A DNA stretch of 64,000 nt, taken from assembly GCA_043228905.1 (NCBI GenBank), contig JBHGNT010000015.1, positions 12,152,001 to 12,216,000 of the forward strand, in the 5' to 3' direction. Positions 32,509 through 43,111 of this stretch are shown here, in pieces; within the stretch, counting starts at the first letter, position 1; every line of letters begins with the position of its first letter. A program made the translations under genes and the position numbers. This DNA comes from Azolla caroliniana. Its lineage: Eukaryota; Polypodiophyta. The notes beneath the pieces are model-generated. The model was not told the origin of the DNA. It did not search any database and saw only the letters and a list, made by a program, of their open reading frames with translations.

Positions 32509-33170
32509 GCGTGCTGGCCCACCTCCTCCTCCATGCATACGGGGTCGAACCGCCTCCATGTACAACATCTGGTTATCCGATTGAGTGGTTCTAGACCCAC
32601 TCGCATGGTTTTCTTCGACCATCAACATAGATTGCAAGTCGAAAAAGGATGGTGGCTTCTCCCGAGTGCAAATTGCCGTCTGGATTTGCCCATACTGTTG
32701 TGCTAGACCACCAAGGCAGATTTGGACCATTTTGTCTTCGTCCACCGTCACATTGATGGACCCGAGTGCATCACAAATCTCCTTTATTTTGGTGGTGTAC
32801 TCCGTAACCGACATATCTCTCTACCGGATGTTGTTTAGCTCTTGCCGGAGCTACAACTTACGGGTTGTGGTACTTGTGACAAAATCTTCCAGAGATTTTC
32901 CCAGGCCTCCTTCGGCGTTTTTGCATCTTTGATGTAGCCGAGCATCTGGTCATGCACACAGGACGCGAGGTAGTAAAGCAATCTACTCGCTCCTTGTTCC
33001 CATTTCGGGAAGTCCTTATGTGTTGGCTCCGGCACTACCTTATTCATTCCTTTCACATAGCTCCAGTAACCATGCCCCAGTAGGTACCGATGCATTTTAT
33101 ATGACCAGGACGCATAGTTGCTCTGGTCAAGCTTTTCTGTCGGAAGCGAACTCACCATACTTTTGTCCAT
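32509..33170 (-). pseudogene. Copia-A2 gag
   Basis: Gag of A2, resumed after gypsy-G. The start MDKSMVSSLPTEKLDQSNYASWSYKMH is at 33170, about 78 bp from the primer site. The UBN2-type block continues through 32437-32814 (MSVTEYTTKIKEICDALGS). One frame break lies near 32820-32840. Confidence 0.8.
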
Positions 33171-33259
33171 CTCTGTCTGTTCTTTACCGGATGTTAGGGT
33201 TTGTCTTAAGGAAATGCTTGTCGGTAGCAGAGGTTCTCAACCCTCGTGCTCTAATACCA

Positions 33260-33700
33260 TGTGAAAGTTAATATGCGGAAGCTTGTGACAAAATTGGCTC
33301 TGCCGTGTAGCAACACAATATTGAGATGAAAGGTTTAATGGAGACCTTACGCAGGAGATACAGAGAGAGGAAAAAGCATAAAAGTTATTCAAAATAATAA
33401 CATTATGTAACTCTGTACATAGAATGTGCTCAAAGAGCACTTTTATACAAGTCCATAAAGGATTGACAAAAGTACTGATAGGTACTTCAATGCTCATACG
33501 AGCAACTGACATTGACTCCTAGAAATATGCCTACGTACTAGGCTAGATCCGTAGGCCTCTAACGGCCTATCGGTTTCAATCCGATTCGGCTCCTGGTTCT
33601 GGATACCATATGGATACTGATCCGATTCTCTGCTCTGGATACCGATCCGGCTCTGGCTTATTCAACCGATTTGGATATGGTTGAGCTTGCTCGCTCAACA
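33260..33700 (-). repeat. Copia-A2 5' LTR (441 bp)
   Basis: TG...CA bounded, adjacent to the primer site TGGTATTAGAGC (minus strand, 33248-33259). It is 23 bp longer than the 3' LTR, mainly through a short duplicated GGATAC...GATCC stretch near 33600. Confidence 0.9.
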
Positions 33701-35574
33701 TATGCCATATACTCATCGTAGCCGAACCGGCTAACCAAGTTTCTCTCTTGGGTGGAGTGATGAAGCTTCTCATTTGGAAAGACTAAGGCTTTCTTTTCTC
33801 CATTCGACCAGATGATTGGGATGTCAAGGCCTTCGAACTCACTATCAAGGGAGTGAGTTGACTCGTTGTCAATTGAATCTTCGTATTTTGGCATTTTGGC
33901 CTTCCCTTTGTCTAGCTCCGGACTCGGCCGAGATGTGCTTTCATTGCTCGGTGGCTCCTAAGGTCCACTCAGCCTTGTCGTAATCAGACTTTCTTCGAAC
34001 ATCTGCTTGAGTTGATCTTCATTCTGTAGCTCTTGGTCGGCCGAATCTAGGACAATTGTGGTAGGAATCAGAGTCATCTTTGGTTCATACCAGGATGTTG
34101 ACTTGTCGAAAACATCTTGACTCACTCGAACTTTTCGGATGGATGGATTGTAACATTTGTACCCCTTTTGTTCAAGTGAGTACCCTACGAGGATACATTT
34201 CTCTGACTTTGGATCAAGCTTTTCTCGCTTCTCGTCGAGAATATGTACATAGGTGATTGAGCCGAATATCCGAATATGGGATAAATCCGGCTTCTTTCTG
34301 AAGAACTTCTTGTGGGGGGTTACGTCATGTACCCCAGAGGTTGTACACATGTTCATGAGGTAGAAGATTGTGTTAGCCGCATCTGCCTAGTATAACTTCG
34401 GCAGGTTCTTCTAGTTCATCATTGCCCTTGCCGCCTCTACTATGTGTTGATTCTTTCGTTTGGCTACTCCCGGTGTGTGTCGGCACGAGAATTCTCATCA
34501 AAATGCCTTCCTTTCAAAGATACTTCATAAATTTTTCCGAGAAATATTCCTTGCCCCCATCCGATCGAAGGCATCAAATATGCCGACTTGTGGCTTTTTC
34601 GACTTTGTTTTTAAACTTTTGGATGTGTCCGAACATTTCACTCTTTTGCCAAATGGGGTAAATCCATGTATGCTTGGAGAAGTCGTCGATGAATGTGACA
34701 TAATATCGAAAACCACCGAATGTTGTCATCTGGACTGGTCCCATACATCTTAATGTACTACATACAGGATCCCTTTGCTCACGTTCCTCTCTTTCGGGAA
34801 CGGTTGTTGGTGTTGTTTACCGAACTGACAAGCTTCACATATACCTACCACCTCCTTTTCGGTAAAAGTTGGGAGTCCGATGAAGACTCCTTTTGACTAC
34901 ATTCCTTTGAGCTTTTGGAGATTGATGTGACCAATTCGTTTGTGCCATAGTTTCAAATTAGTTTCGACTTTGAGGCATTTTGCGAACATAGCCGACTTCA
35001 CCTCGTTCGATTTGAGGATGAACATTCGGTCTTGTTTTTTACCGTGAGCTACTAGGCGTCCTTCCTTTTCAATAAAGCACCCGTCATTATTGAATCATAC
35101 TTGCATGCCTTGTTTGACAATTTGGTCAACCGAGACTAGGTTTTTCGTGATCATTGGGACATGCAAGACATTCTTAAGGTAGGTTTGTTTGCCGTCATTC
35201 CCAAATGGAACATTTCCGATATGCCAAATCAAGTGAGTTGTATCATCTCTTGTTTCAACATAACTGGGATGATCAGGCTTTCTCAAGTCTCAGAACCAAT
35301 CTTTGTGAGACGTCATATGATTGGATTCTCCCGAGTCGACAATCCATACATTATCATATGAGGAGGTGCTTTGTCTGACCTTGTGTTGACATTGAATGTG
35401 CTTTACGGCTCATCATGAACATACCGCCATGATCATCGTAATCAAAATTTATAGCATAGTTAGTGAGTTGTCGGCTAGTCGAAGCCGACTCGTTTTTTCA
35501 TTTGGCACTCCTCTTCATAGTGGTTGAGTTTTCCACAATACCCGCATTCGATCAGGGTGTCGTGAAGAGATTGC

Positions 35575-35690
35575 TTCATGATATAAAAATAAACTTAAAT
35601 ATTAGATCAAGGGGCATTCAAGAGACTTGAACCCACAACCTTCTATACCAAGTATAAAGTATATACCATTAGGCAGGATGGCTCCCCCTC
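35575..35690 (-). repeat. tRNA-derived SINE-like remnant in copia-C1
   Basis: The minus strand shows an A-box-like TGCCTAATGGTA and, about 35 bases on, a B-box-like GGTTCAAGTCTC, then an AT-rich tail ending ATATCATGAAGCAA. The tail and both boxes resemble the copy at 53120-53230. It interrupts the zinc-knuckle coding region of copia-C1 compared with C2 (56740-56830). Acceptor-stem pairing is not evident, so it is not a functional tRNA gene. Confidence 0.55.
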
Positions 35691-35955
35691 TTGCGATCAA
35701 GCATAGTTGGTAAAATATTTTATTCTTAATATAAATCATATTCATATTGTAAATCATACATTGTCTTTGTCTCTTATCTATGCTCGTCTCTCTCACACAT
35801 TAGGTTTAACTCTTCTTCTTCCTATCCTTAATCTTTCTAACATTGTCGCACAAGCCTTATTAAAATTTAACCAACTCCCTTTAACCTTAGTTCCTGTGAC
35901 TTCGCCACACGAACCACAACTACCCGGACACTGGTGGGATGGCTCCCCCTTTTGC
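35676..35955. repeat. Insertion bounded by 19-bp direct repeats
   Basis: GGATGGCTCCCCCTCTTGC (35676-35694) recurs with one mismatch at 35937-35955. The right copy continues in true copia-C1 sequence (compare C2 at about 56820). The 242-bp AT-rich sequence between holds no gene. Long, slightly diverged direct repeats suggest target duplication by non-LTR (SINE/LINE-type) insertion. Confidence 0.55.
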
Positions 35956-36781
35956 CGAACTCCCTAGGAGTGTTTCTGGCCTCTTGCCAAAGATGGGAAT
36001 TGTGTTCTCGGGTTAGTTGACCTTGTTGGCCTCGGCCAAATCAGCCTCTGTTTTCTTGGTCAAATTCTCTTCCATCATCCAATTGGGAGTAGAGCATTTG
36101 ACCATCGGGTGCGTTGCTCCTTTGTCGGGTGTGATTTTCTTCAACCAATCGTATCGATTGAAGGTCGAAAAAGGAGGGAGGGTTCTCCCTTGCCAGGATA
36201 GCCGATCTAATCTTCCCGAATCATGGTGCTAGGCCGCCAAGGCATTTTTGCACCATTTCATCATCGTCAATCACATTGATCGACCCGAGGGCATCACACA
36301 ACTCCTTGATCTCCAAGGTATAACTGGTGATTGTCATGTCCCTTTGTTGCATATTAGTCAACTCATGTTCGAGTTGGAGCTTACGTGCATCTGTGTTGGC
36401 TATGAAGATTTTCTTGAGGTTGGCCCAAGATTCCTTGCATTTTCGCCTCATGAATATAGCCGAGCATGTGACCATGAATGCATGATGCAAGGCAATACAA
36501 TACACGGCTTGCGACTTGCTCCCAAGATGGGTAGTCGGCGTGTGTTGGGTTGGGTTGCGTTTCGTGAGCTCCCTCAATATAGCTCCAATAACCTTGTCCG
36601 ACAAGGTATTGATGCATCTTGTATTCCTAAGATGCGAAGTTTGTCCTATCGAGCTTTTCCATAGGAAGAGCGCTTCCCATCTGTGTATTCATAATGTCGA
36701 TTTCTTCTCTGTTGTTGAACCGGTTCTGTTGATCGTCGGTGTGTAGTAAACTTGATAAGAAAACCACACGCTCTAATACCA

Positions 36782-36852
36782 TGTAAAGAAATGGAAAGCG
36801 TAGGTGATGTTATGCAACGGGTGTGGACTGTGTGTGTGAGTGTACGTAAGAC

Positions 36853-36899
<47 letters not shown>

Positions 36900-37081
36900 A
36901 ACAGAAAGCTATATTAGTGAAAGATAAAATTACATCCAATAGTAACTAAGTTACAAAAGGTTGGTTTAAATACCAACTAGTCTAGGGCAACTGCCCTTTC
37001 TACTATTTACAAAACTAGCCTAGTATGTCCATTGGCTAGTGTGAAAGCCATTTGAGAAAGTTGAGTTCGATTCTTAACACT
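36782..37081 (-). repeat. Copia-C1 5' LTR (300 bp)
   Basis: Starts TGTAAAGAAATGG next to the primer site TGGTATTAGAGC (minus strand, 36770-36781) and ends CGATTCTTAACA. Contains a (GA)n tract at about 36859-36893. The 3' LTR partner is not in the window. Confidence 0.8.
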
Positions 37082-37632
37082 CTGATATAGGATGAAGGTA
37101 AGATGGTGACCTATGTCTAGAGATCGATCATTTGACACTGAACAAGGGCCTTATCGAGGTCGAAGGTGAGGCTATGACAAGGGTGGTCATACTTTCGGGA
37201 GTGTTGGAAGGTCGAATGTAGAAGCTGGAGTAGTGTCTGAAATGTGAAAGACTGTTTGGATGTAGGAATTTCTCTTAGTGACTTCTAGGAGCAGAAGTTT
37301 GGGAGCGTCCACCGTGGTGGGTGGGGTTTCTTCATGCACCAATGTATCGTATGAATTTGTGCTAGGGTGGAGATGGAATGTGGATTGTGCGTAGTTCATC
37401 CAAGAGTCGAATTGTTCTATCGCATTCACGTTCTTCTCCGGAAAGAACACATGGAACATACATCCTCATCATCATGTTCTTCTTCTCAAAGGACCCAAAG
37501 AAACACTTGTTCTGACACATTCATGTTCTTCTCCGGAACAAATACATGAAAATAAATCATCATCATGTTCTTCTTCGTCTTCGTCTTCTTCTGAAATGAC
37601 TCAAAAAAGAAACACTTAACGAATACCCAAAT
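37082..37632. other. Intergenic DNA upstream of RPL35, possible pol remnant
   Basis: A minus-strand frame at 37187-37459 (WMNYAQSTFHLHPSTNSYDTL...PPT) has a faint resemblance to the end of a Ty3 integrase core; I would not call it a gene. An imperfect duplication of about 96 bp with GTTCTTCTCCGG at 37430 and 37526 spans about 37422-37617. The rest has no recognisable feature. Confidence 0.4.
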
Positions 37633-37702
37633 TGAGCGACAAATCGGAAACCGGCGGAACCGGCAGGATACTGGCTAGTCCGGTCATCTACGAACAAAAC
37701 AC

Positions 37703-37710
37703 AAACCCTA
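37703..37710 (+). promoter_or_regulatory. Telo-box in RPL35 5' region
   Basis: AAACCCTA about 77 bp upstream of the RPL35 start codon. Telo-boxes are an established element near the transcription start of plant ribosomal protein and translation-factor genes. Confidence 0.6.
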
Positions 37711-37734
37711 GTTGTCACTGTGTCTCTCTCACGA

Positions 37735-37760
37735 AGAAGAAGAAGAAGAAGAAGAAGAAG
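37735..37760. repeat. (GAA)n microsatellite in RPL35 5' UTR region
   Basis: About eight GAA units ending some 27 bp before the start codon; presumably transcribed in the 5' UTR. Confidence 0.9.
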
Positions 37761-37786
37761 ACGCACATCTCTGCTTCGCAGCAGCC

Positions 37787-39494
37787 ATGGGTAAGCTTCC
37801 CTCTCTCTCCGATTTCTCTTCTGTTTCATTCCATGTCTTGAGATTTTTCAGGTGCAGACGCTTGTAATCCTACTCTCCATCGCCTGATCCTTTGTTGCTT
37901 CTTCCCTTGGTTTTCTTTCCTTTATCACTTTCGATTCTTTGCTTCTCCCTATCCATCGTACCCGAGCATTCGAAGCTTCTGTCTGATTTTTTTCTACGCT
38001 GGCTTCGTGTCTCTACTCATATTTTCATCTTCATTCTGCATTCCACGCGCTACGCTTCGCTCTATTTTGGTAGAGATGATTTCTAGTCTCTAGCTCCTTT
38101 TGTAAGGTTCCTTATGGGATTTAAGGCATATCCGGGAAAAGAAACCGTGCGCTTAATATACGTTTCCCTTGGGAAACAGGCTAGTACGTCATGAAGATAA
38201 AGTTAAGGTTTTGTGGATGTTCAGAAGAAGCAGGCCATAGTGTGATGGAACTAGTCCAATATTTACTGTATGTGCCTGTGTTTTTATATATTTTAAAACT
38301 TGCGACAGCTTAACTGTATGATGTTTTGCAGTTAAGATCAAGGTTCATGAGTTGCGATCTAAGAGCAAGCCTGAGCTTCAAAACCAGTTGAAAGAACTGA
38401 AGGCTGAGTTAGCTCTTCTCAGAGTGGCCAAAGTTACTGGTGGTGCTCCAAACAAACTGTCAAAAATGTGAGAAACTCCTTCTGAGTCTTTCTAGCTATC
38501 TCTTCTATGCTTAAAATCAGCGTTAAGCCGTGGCTGTAATTGTGATGGATGGTAAGGGACATGATCCTTTTCTTTATGGAGAATTGGTGGTTTAAAACCC
38601 CTGGTTATTAATGTAGAAGAAAAGATGCTAGTTATATGAGTAAATGATTCTCAAGGGAGATTTGGAAATGATGGAGAAACACATTGTTCTTGCCATTGGT
38701 TTTAACAGATAAATAATCAAAGTTACTTGCTTATGTACAATGTTCTGTAATGGATTTTTTGATTACTGAGAAACATTTCTTCTTTCCTTTCCTCAACTTG
38801 CAGTAAGGTTGTCAGGCTCTCTATAGCTCAGGTATTGACAGTTCTCTCTCAGAACCAGAAAGCTGCTCTCAGAGCGGCCTACGAGAAGTCTAAGTTGCTG
38901 CCTCTGGACTTGCGTCCCAAGAAGACAAGGGCCATTCGAAGGCGATTAACCAAGCATCAGGTTGGTGTTTTTTCTCACTGTTTTTTGCAGCCTTCTGGGC
39001 TATAATTTATATCGTTTTGCATTTTTTCGTGGTTAAATGCAACATTCTTTTCCTTTGCTCGCATTCTACCATGCTTTAATCTCCCATCGTTGCACTTTTC
39101 TTTGTATATATATTTTTATTGTTTAATTCTTTCTGAATTTTCCTCTGTTCAGTGATACGAAATGTTCTTTGTGGACAGAATGTAATTCATTTAGCAAAGA
39201 GAATGTAATATCATTTTTCTGTAATATCATAATATTCGTTATGATAACTTCATTGCCTTTTTTCTTGTATAGTCTGTCTGTTGAGTTCCATGAAATACTA
39301 CAATGTGTATTTCTGGATTTCTCATTGGTTCTCACTTTTGTTTGCTGTGGGCTTTGAGCTCGTGACCTGTCTTTTCTTCTCATATTGTTATTGTTGTGTT
39401 TTCTAATTCTCCTTCCCAGGCAAGCATGAAGACTGAGAAGCAAAAGAGGAAGGAAACCTATTTCCCCAAGAGGAAGTATGCCTTAAAAGACTGA
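37787..39494 (+). CDS. RPL35: 60S ribosomal protein L35 (uL29), four coding exons
   Basis: Cytosolic large-subunit protein uL29, which binds 25S rRNA near the polypeptide exit tunnel. Coding exons 37787-37790, 38332-38467, 38804-38960 and 39420-39494 give 123 residues, the normal plant length. Exon 1 carries only ATGG; introns begin GTAAGC, GTGAGA and GTTGGT and end in CAG. The protein begins [17 protein letters not shown], continues [17 protein letters not shown] and [16 protein letters not shown], and ends KRKYALKD then TGA: a short basic helical protein as expected. Reading frame continuous across all junctions, with no damage, so it is probably expressed. It is flanked by retrotransposons about 700 bp upstream and 3.6 kb downstream. 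Confidence 0.95.
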
Positions 39495-40012
39495 GTGCAA
39501 GGTGGTTAGAGAGATGGTACCTGTCGAAGTTAGATAAAAGTAAATGTAATGGACATTAAGGGAATATTGTTGTTAAAAGATTTTTGTAGCTGAGCGGTTT
39601 TGAAGAAGATAGAAAGATTGTATGTGAAAGTTTAATGGTACTCTGCATTGTATGTCTCTTTCATTCATTGGAAAGGTTTAAAACCTCTGTTTTGTGCAAA
39701 TATTTTTTCTTAATGTGATCTAGTTTGTTACTGTCTCTTGTTTGTGATGACCTATGTTCTTGATTAAGAGTATAGATTTGTCAATCCCAATAGATGTGGA
39801 TACGGCAACTAAGGTTAACTAAGGTGAACGCTTGATTCTGCTATCATAAATGTGTAATTTGAGTAAAATTCCTAGTCAAATGTGGAATCAGTCTTAACTG
39901 AATTTGTCAGTGAACATTTAACGTCTCTGCTCCCAAATAGGTAATTCAATGAGATCAAGATGTGGAAATTCTATGGATTTCCTTGGGGTTAACTTGTTTG
40001 CTTCTACATATC
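39495..40012. other. RPL35 3' UTR and intergenic DNA
   Basis: AT-rich sequence after the stop codon; the first 200 bases are the probable 3' UTR. No further gene seen. Confidence 0.5.
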
Positions 40013-40527
40013 CAAAGGTGCTCTCAGTCATAAAAGGAGTTAAAAGAGATCAAGAATGTAGAAGAATATCACCATTGTAATGAATGTCATAGATATATGA
40101 CAATGAGCTTGTTGAAAGGAGCAAATGGCATGAAGGTTCATTTTTTGGTGCTTTTAATTTCCTTGAGGTTAACTTGTTTGCTTTTTAATTAACTGTGCAT
40201 TAAAAAAGAGTAACATATCTAAAGGTGCTCTCAGTCATAAAAGGAGTTAAAGGAGATCAAGAATGTAGAAGAATATCACCATTGTAATGAATGTCATAGA
40301 TATATGACAATGAGCTTGTTGAAAGGAGCAAATGGCATGAAGGTTCATTTTTTGGTGCTTTTAATTTCCTTGAGGTTAACTTGTTTGCTTCTTAATTAAC
40401 TGTGCATTACAAAAGAGTAACATATCTAAAGGTGCTCTCAGTCATAAAAGGAGTTTAAAGAGATCAAGAATGTAAGAAGAATATCACCATTGTAATGAAT
40501 GTCATAGATATATGACAATGAGCTGAG
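40013..40527. repeat. Tandem repeat, unit about 208 bp, 2.5 copies
   Basis: Units start with AAAGGTGCTCTCAGTCATAA at about 40014, 40222 and 40430 and are nearly identical (TTAAAAGAGATCAAGAATGTAG, ATATATGACAATGAGCT). The third copy breaks off near 40527. Non-coding. Confidence 0.9.
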
Positions 40528-40619
40528 GGATGAGTCGGATAAATCCTAGAATTTAGATCTCTTATCGCGTGAACGTGATTAAGGGATCTCTCATATGCAT
40601 GTAAATAGTGAAAAATAAG

Positions 40620-40882
40620 GGAGTTCCAAAATGAATATTGTATTAGGCAGTTGTATGTAAGTCTGTACAAGAATGAAGCTATACTATATTTGCATCTTAT
40701 CAGTAGATTTTGTAGTCTAAATCTGATGATTGCAAAAATGTTGCATCTTATCAGTAGATTTTGTAGTCCAAATCTGATGATCGCGAAATGAATATTGTAT
40801 TAGGCTGTTGTACAAGAATGAAGCTACTATATTTGCATCTTATCAGTAGATTTTGTAGTCTAAATCTGATGATCGCAAAAAT
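40620..40882. repeat. Short tandem and dispersed repeats
   Basis: Three copies of a 45-50 bp unit beginning TTGCATCTTATCAGTAGATT at about 40690, 40741 and 40835. The surrounding AATGAATATTGTATTAGGC...AAGAATGAAGCTA block is also duplicated (about 40630 and 40791). Confidence 0.85.
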
Positions 40883-42080
40883 GTATTGTGGCTAGAGAGG
40901 CAGCAAGGAATTATGTTAGGCATTCAAACTTCCACGATTACAAAATTCTTTTACATTGTCAAATTCTCATAGGTACAAAAGGATCCAAGGTTCACTTGGG
41001 CAAGAGAGCTATATTATGGGGAATAGATGCTCTTCTATGCTGTATTCTATCTATTCTCAATATAATTTGTTGGTGAGATATAAGTATGATAATGCATGTC
41101 TGGAAGTAGAGGATAGTAGCCATTCATCATCATATCTACGAGTACAAATGGTAGTCTTCTACATCTATTTGTAAGAGAAACATTGCTTGGCTCTGTAATA
41201 CTGGCTAATTCAGTATCACATTGCACTTTTAAACAGCAGCAAACTTTGTGGAATGTAATGTGCCTGCTAAACCACATCATAGATTGTTTATATGCTTGCG
41301 AAAAGCATATAATATATCTTCCTACTCTTGGTTTGAATATCAATTCATGTTCATGCCAGCATGTACACAAATAGAGTTGACATGATTAGGAGGCTAACAA
41401 AGATGTCATGCGTTGAACTCAGCATTCATTCTTGTAAATACATACTACCAATAGGTCTGAATAGTTGAGAGGTGCACATTGATTCCACATTCAAACATGT
41501 TCAGAGACATGAAATAGCTTTGTTATTGAAGTAAGCAAAATTAAGTAAAGTAACTTAGTTAGGATCTGTAAGCAAAATTTCCCAAACGGAAGCATTAAGC
41601 CAAGTAAATTTGTAGAGAAGTAAGCAGGAGTCATTTGGAGTATTCCACTGTGCTTTGCCAACATATTAAACAAGAGGGATTAAATTTACATTATGTAATT
41701 ATTACACTAGACAGAGATACACAACATCATAATTAGACCAATTAAACTCAGACCATATAGTCATCAAACTAGCTAAAACACCACAAAGACTTTGGAGACA
41801 AAACACCATATATTGTAGGAGCTTCTACCCCAATAAAATGTCTCCTTCAAAAACACAAGCAGCTATAGGTTCTATGATGGATGTAGTGCAAAATCTCGTG
41901 TTGAATAGTGTCCCAAGTCCTAGAGAATCATTACATAGGAAATCGTATTGCAATAGATACATCAACTAGCGGCATTGTGGTCCTCATTGCAAAGCTTCAA
42001 TACACTTAAGAAGCGCATGGTTCTCGATCCGAAACTTCAATACACTAACCAAATAAACGGCTTCGCCATGTCTACCTGAT
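40883..42080. other. Intergenic DNA and 3' region of the S1-like gene
   Basis: AT-rich. Short open frames at 40888-41370 show no recognisable domain. The last 150-200 bp before 42081 are the likely 3' UTR of the minus-strand S1-like gene. Confidence 0.5.
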
Positions 42081-42794
42081 CTACGCACTGTTCTGTTGTT
42101 GTTGCTGTTGTTGTTGGGCTCGTCTCCTCATCATGGAGGATATCTTGCGCTTTCCGGAGCCCGAGCTGCGGGCCACTTTGGGCGGCTCGACGGGCGGGCG
42201 GTCGGGATCATACTTCCGTATCGAGAGGAGTTCGCGCCCGCCTCCACCTCGGAACGTGATCCGGACTGTGACCTCCTGCCCGACTTGGAAAATTGTGCGG
42301 AGCCTCTCAATGCCTCCGGAGAATCCGAGATCATTGGCCGGAAGGTATCCTTCTCGGCCGCTGGGCATGTCCACGAAGTATCCGACGGGCATGACATCGC
42401 GGATTTTCACCTGGTACGTGTCGGGATCGCCAGGTTGCAGGAGCTTGTCGGGATGGATACCAAGGTCCGAGAAACCTTCCCCAGGGTAATAGAATGGCGT
42501 CCCATCTGGAGAGCTGTAAGAGACAAACACCTTCCCTTTGAATGGATTCCCGGTACCCATCGGTCCCATGCTTCTTCTCTGGAAGCTTCCGTAGAAGCTC
42601 AAACCATCGGTGCACCACTTTGTTTCCATGAACATGCAGCTGCTCTTGTTGCCGTTGAAGATCGCCATGGAAGCTGTGTTGAGAGGAGCTCTGCTCATCC
42701 TAAAAATGTTGACAACACATGTTTGCGGGACAGCCCGAGAAGAAAGACATTGTGACAGAGAGCGTGCTGCAGAGGACAGGAGGGCAGGACCCAT
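42081..42794 (-). CDS. S1/OB-fold RNA-binding-like protein, probably organellar (237 aa)
   Basis: Intronless frame from ATG 42794 (MGPALLSSAARSLSQCLSS) to TAG 42081. The first ~55 residues are rich in Ser, Arg, Ala and Asn and lack acidic residues, fitting a mitochondrial or plastid presequence. Residues about 84-123 form a Gly/Pro/Tyr-rich segment (KVFVSYSSPDGTPFYYPGEGF). Residues about 124-195 match an S1-type OB fold: YQVKIRDVMPVGYFVDM, EGYLPANDL, FQVGQEVTVRITF, ELLSIRKYDP. The C-terminus is basic (GKRKISSMMRRR) and ends in eight glutamines plus NSA. Likely role: RNA binding in organellar gene expression; the exact orthologue is not recognised. A telo-box lies 21 bp upstream. Frame undamaged. 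Confidence 0.8.
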   Translation of the reverse strand: MGPALLSSAARSLSQCLSSRAVPQTCVVNIFRMSRAPLNTASMAIFNGNKSSCMFMETKWCTDGLSFYGSFQRRSMGPMGTGNPFKGKVFVSYSSPDGTPFYYPGEGFSDLGIHPDKLLQPGDPDTYQVKIRDVMPVGYFVDMPSGREGYLPANDLGFSGGIERLRTIFQVGQEVTVRITFRGGGGRELLSIRKYDPDRPPVEPPKVARSSGSGKRKISSMMRRRAQQQQQQQQNSA

Positions 42795-42814
42795 CTTGAG
42801 AGAGAGAGAGTCTG

Positions 42815-42823
42815 TTAGGGTTT
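42815..42823 (-). promoter_or_regulatory. Telo-box in 5' region of the S1-like gene
   Basis: AAACCCTAA on the minus strand, 21 bp before the start codon, followed by a (CT)n tract. The same motif class precedes RPL35, consistent with co-regulation of translation-related genes. Confidence 0.55.
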
Positions 42824-43111
42824 TAGACACAGTCTGAGATAAGATCGATTCTACTACATACCTCTCTCTCTCTCTCCCTCTGTTTTGATCAAGATTCTAT
42901 GGACATACAAATTGGTGTATAGTTTTTGGGGAATTTGCATATCTGGTCTGGCCTAGCCTTCGTCCTCAGCTTCTACTTCTAAACTATACTTCTCTTGACT
43001 GGTCTCATGATCGATTAAAGATTTATATGATTAGATCTGATCTCTTATTTGCCATCGGCCGTGTCTACTGATCACCCGTCTCGCAAAACCATGTTAACGA
43101 ATTCTACCACA
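42824..43111. other. Upstream region of the S1-like gene
   Basis: Contains a second CT-rich tract (about 42863-42882) and otherwise unremarkable AT-rich DNA. Probably the promoter of the minus-strand gene. No separate gene seen. Confidence 0.4.

Larger units (their letters stand above)
15180..33700 (-). mobile_element. Copia-A2 with three nested elements
   Basis: Both LTRs are present (15180-15597, 33260-33700) and the flanking 5-bp TSD TATGC (15175-15179, 33701-33705) proves the insertion limits inside copia-C1. Orientation minus. The interior is interrupted by solo LTR E, copia-D and gypsy-G, each with its own TSD. The element lacks most of RNase H and carries many stops, so it is dead. 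The sister copy A1 shows the uninterrupted order. Confidence 0.9.
33701..36780 (-). pseudogene. Copia-C1 gag-integrase part
   Basis: Proximal part of copia-C1. From right: gag (36221-36604, LGYI and VIDDDEMVQKCLGGLAP motifs), zinc knuckle ECGYCGKLNHYEEEC near 35480-35540, protease/pre-integrase region with LVSVDQIVKQGMQV (35095-35286), integrase segments (34525-34716, 33958-34356) and linker (33658-33894), ending at the A2 insertion point in the SRFGYDEYMAY motif. Stops and frameshifts are frequent. A tRNA-like insert interrupts it at about 35575-35936. Confidence 0.8.

Noticed and set aside
35553-35570. TGTCGTGAAGAGA resembling the start of a gypsy LTR
   Set aside because: It lies in the copia-C1 zinc-knuckle coding region and is not followed by LTR sequence; chance similarity.
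37187-37459. Protein-coding host gene upstream of RPL35
   Set aside because: A 90-codon frame without domain, with only faint resemblance to a decayed integrase end, partly covering a local duplication.
37791-39419. Possible box C/D snoRNAs in RPL35 introns, as in some ribosomal protein genes
   Set aside because: Only imperfect TGATGG-like and CTGA-like pieces were found, without proper spacing or terminal stems.
40888-41370. Short open frames on both strands downstream of the tandem repeats
   Set aside because: No recognisable motifs, AT-rich context and no splice-supported extension; length is within chance.
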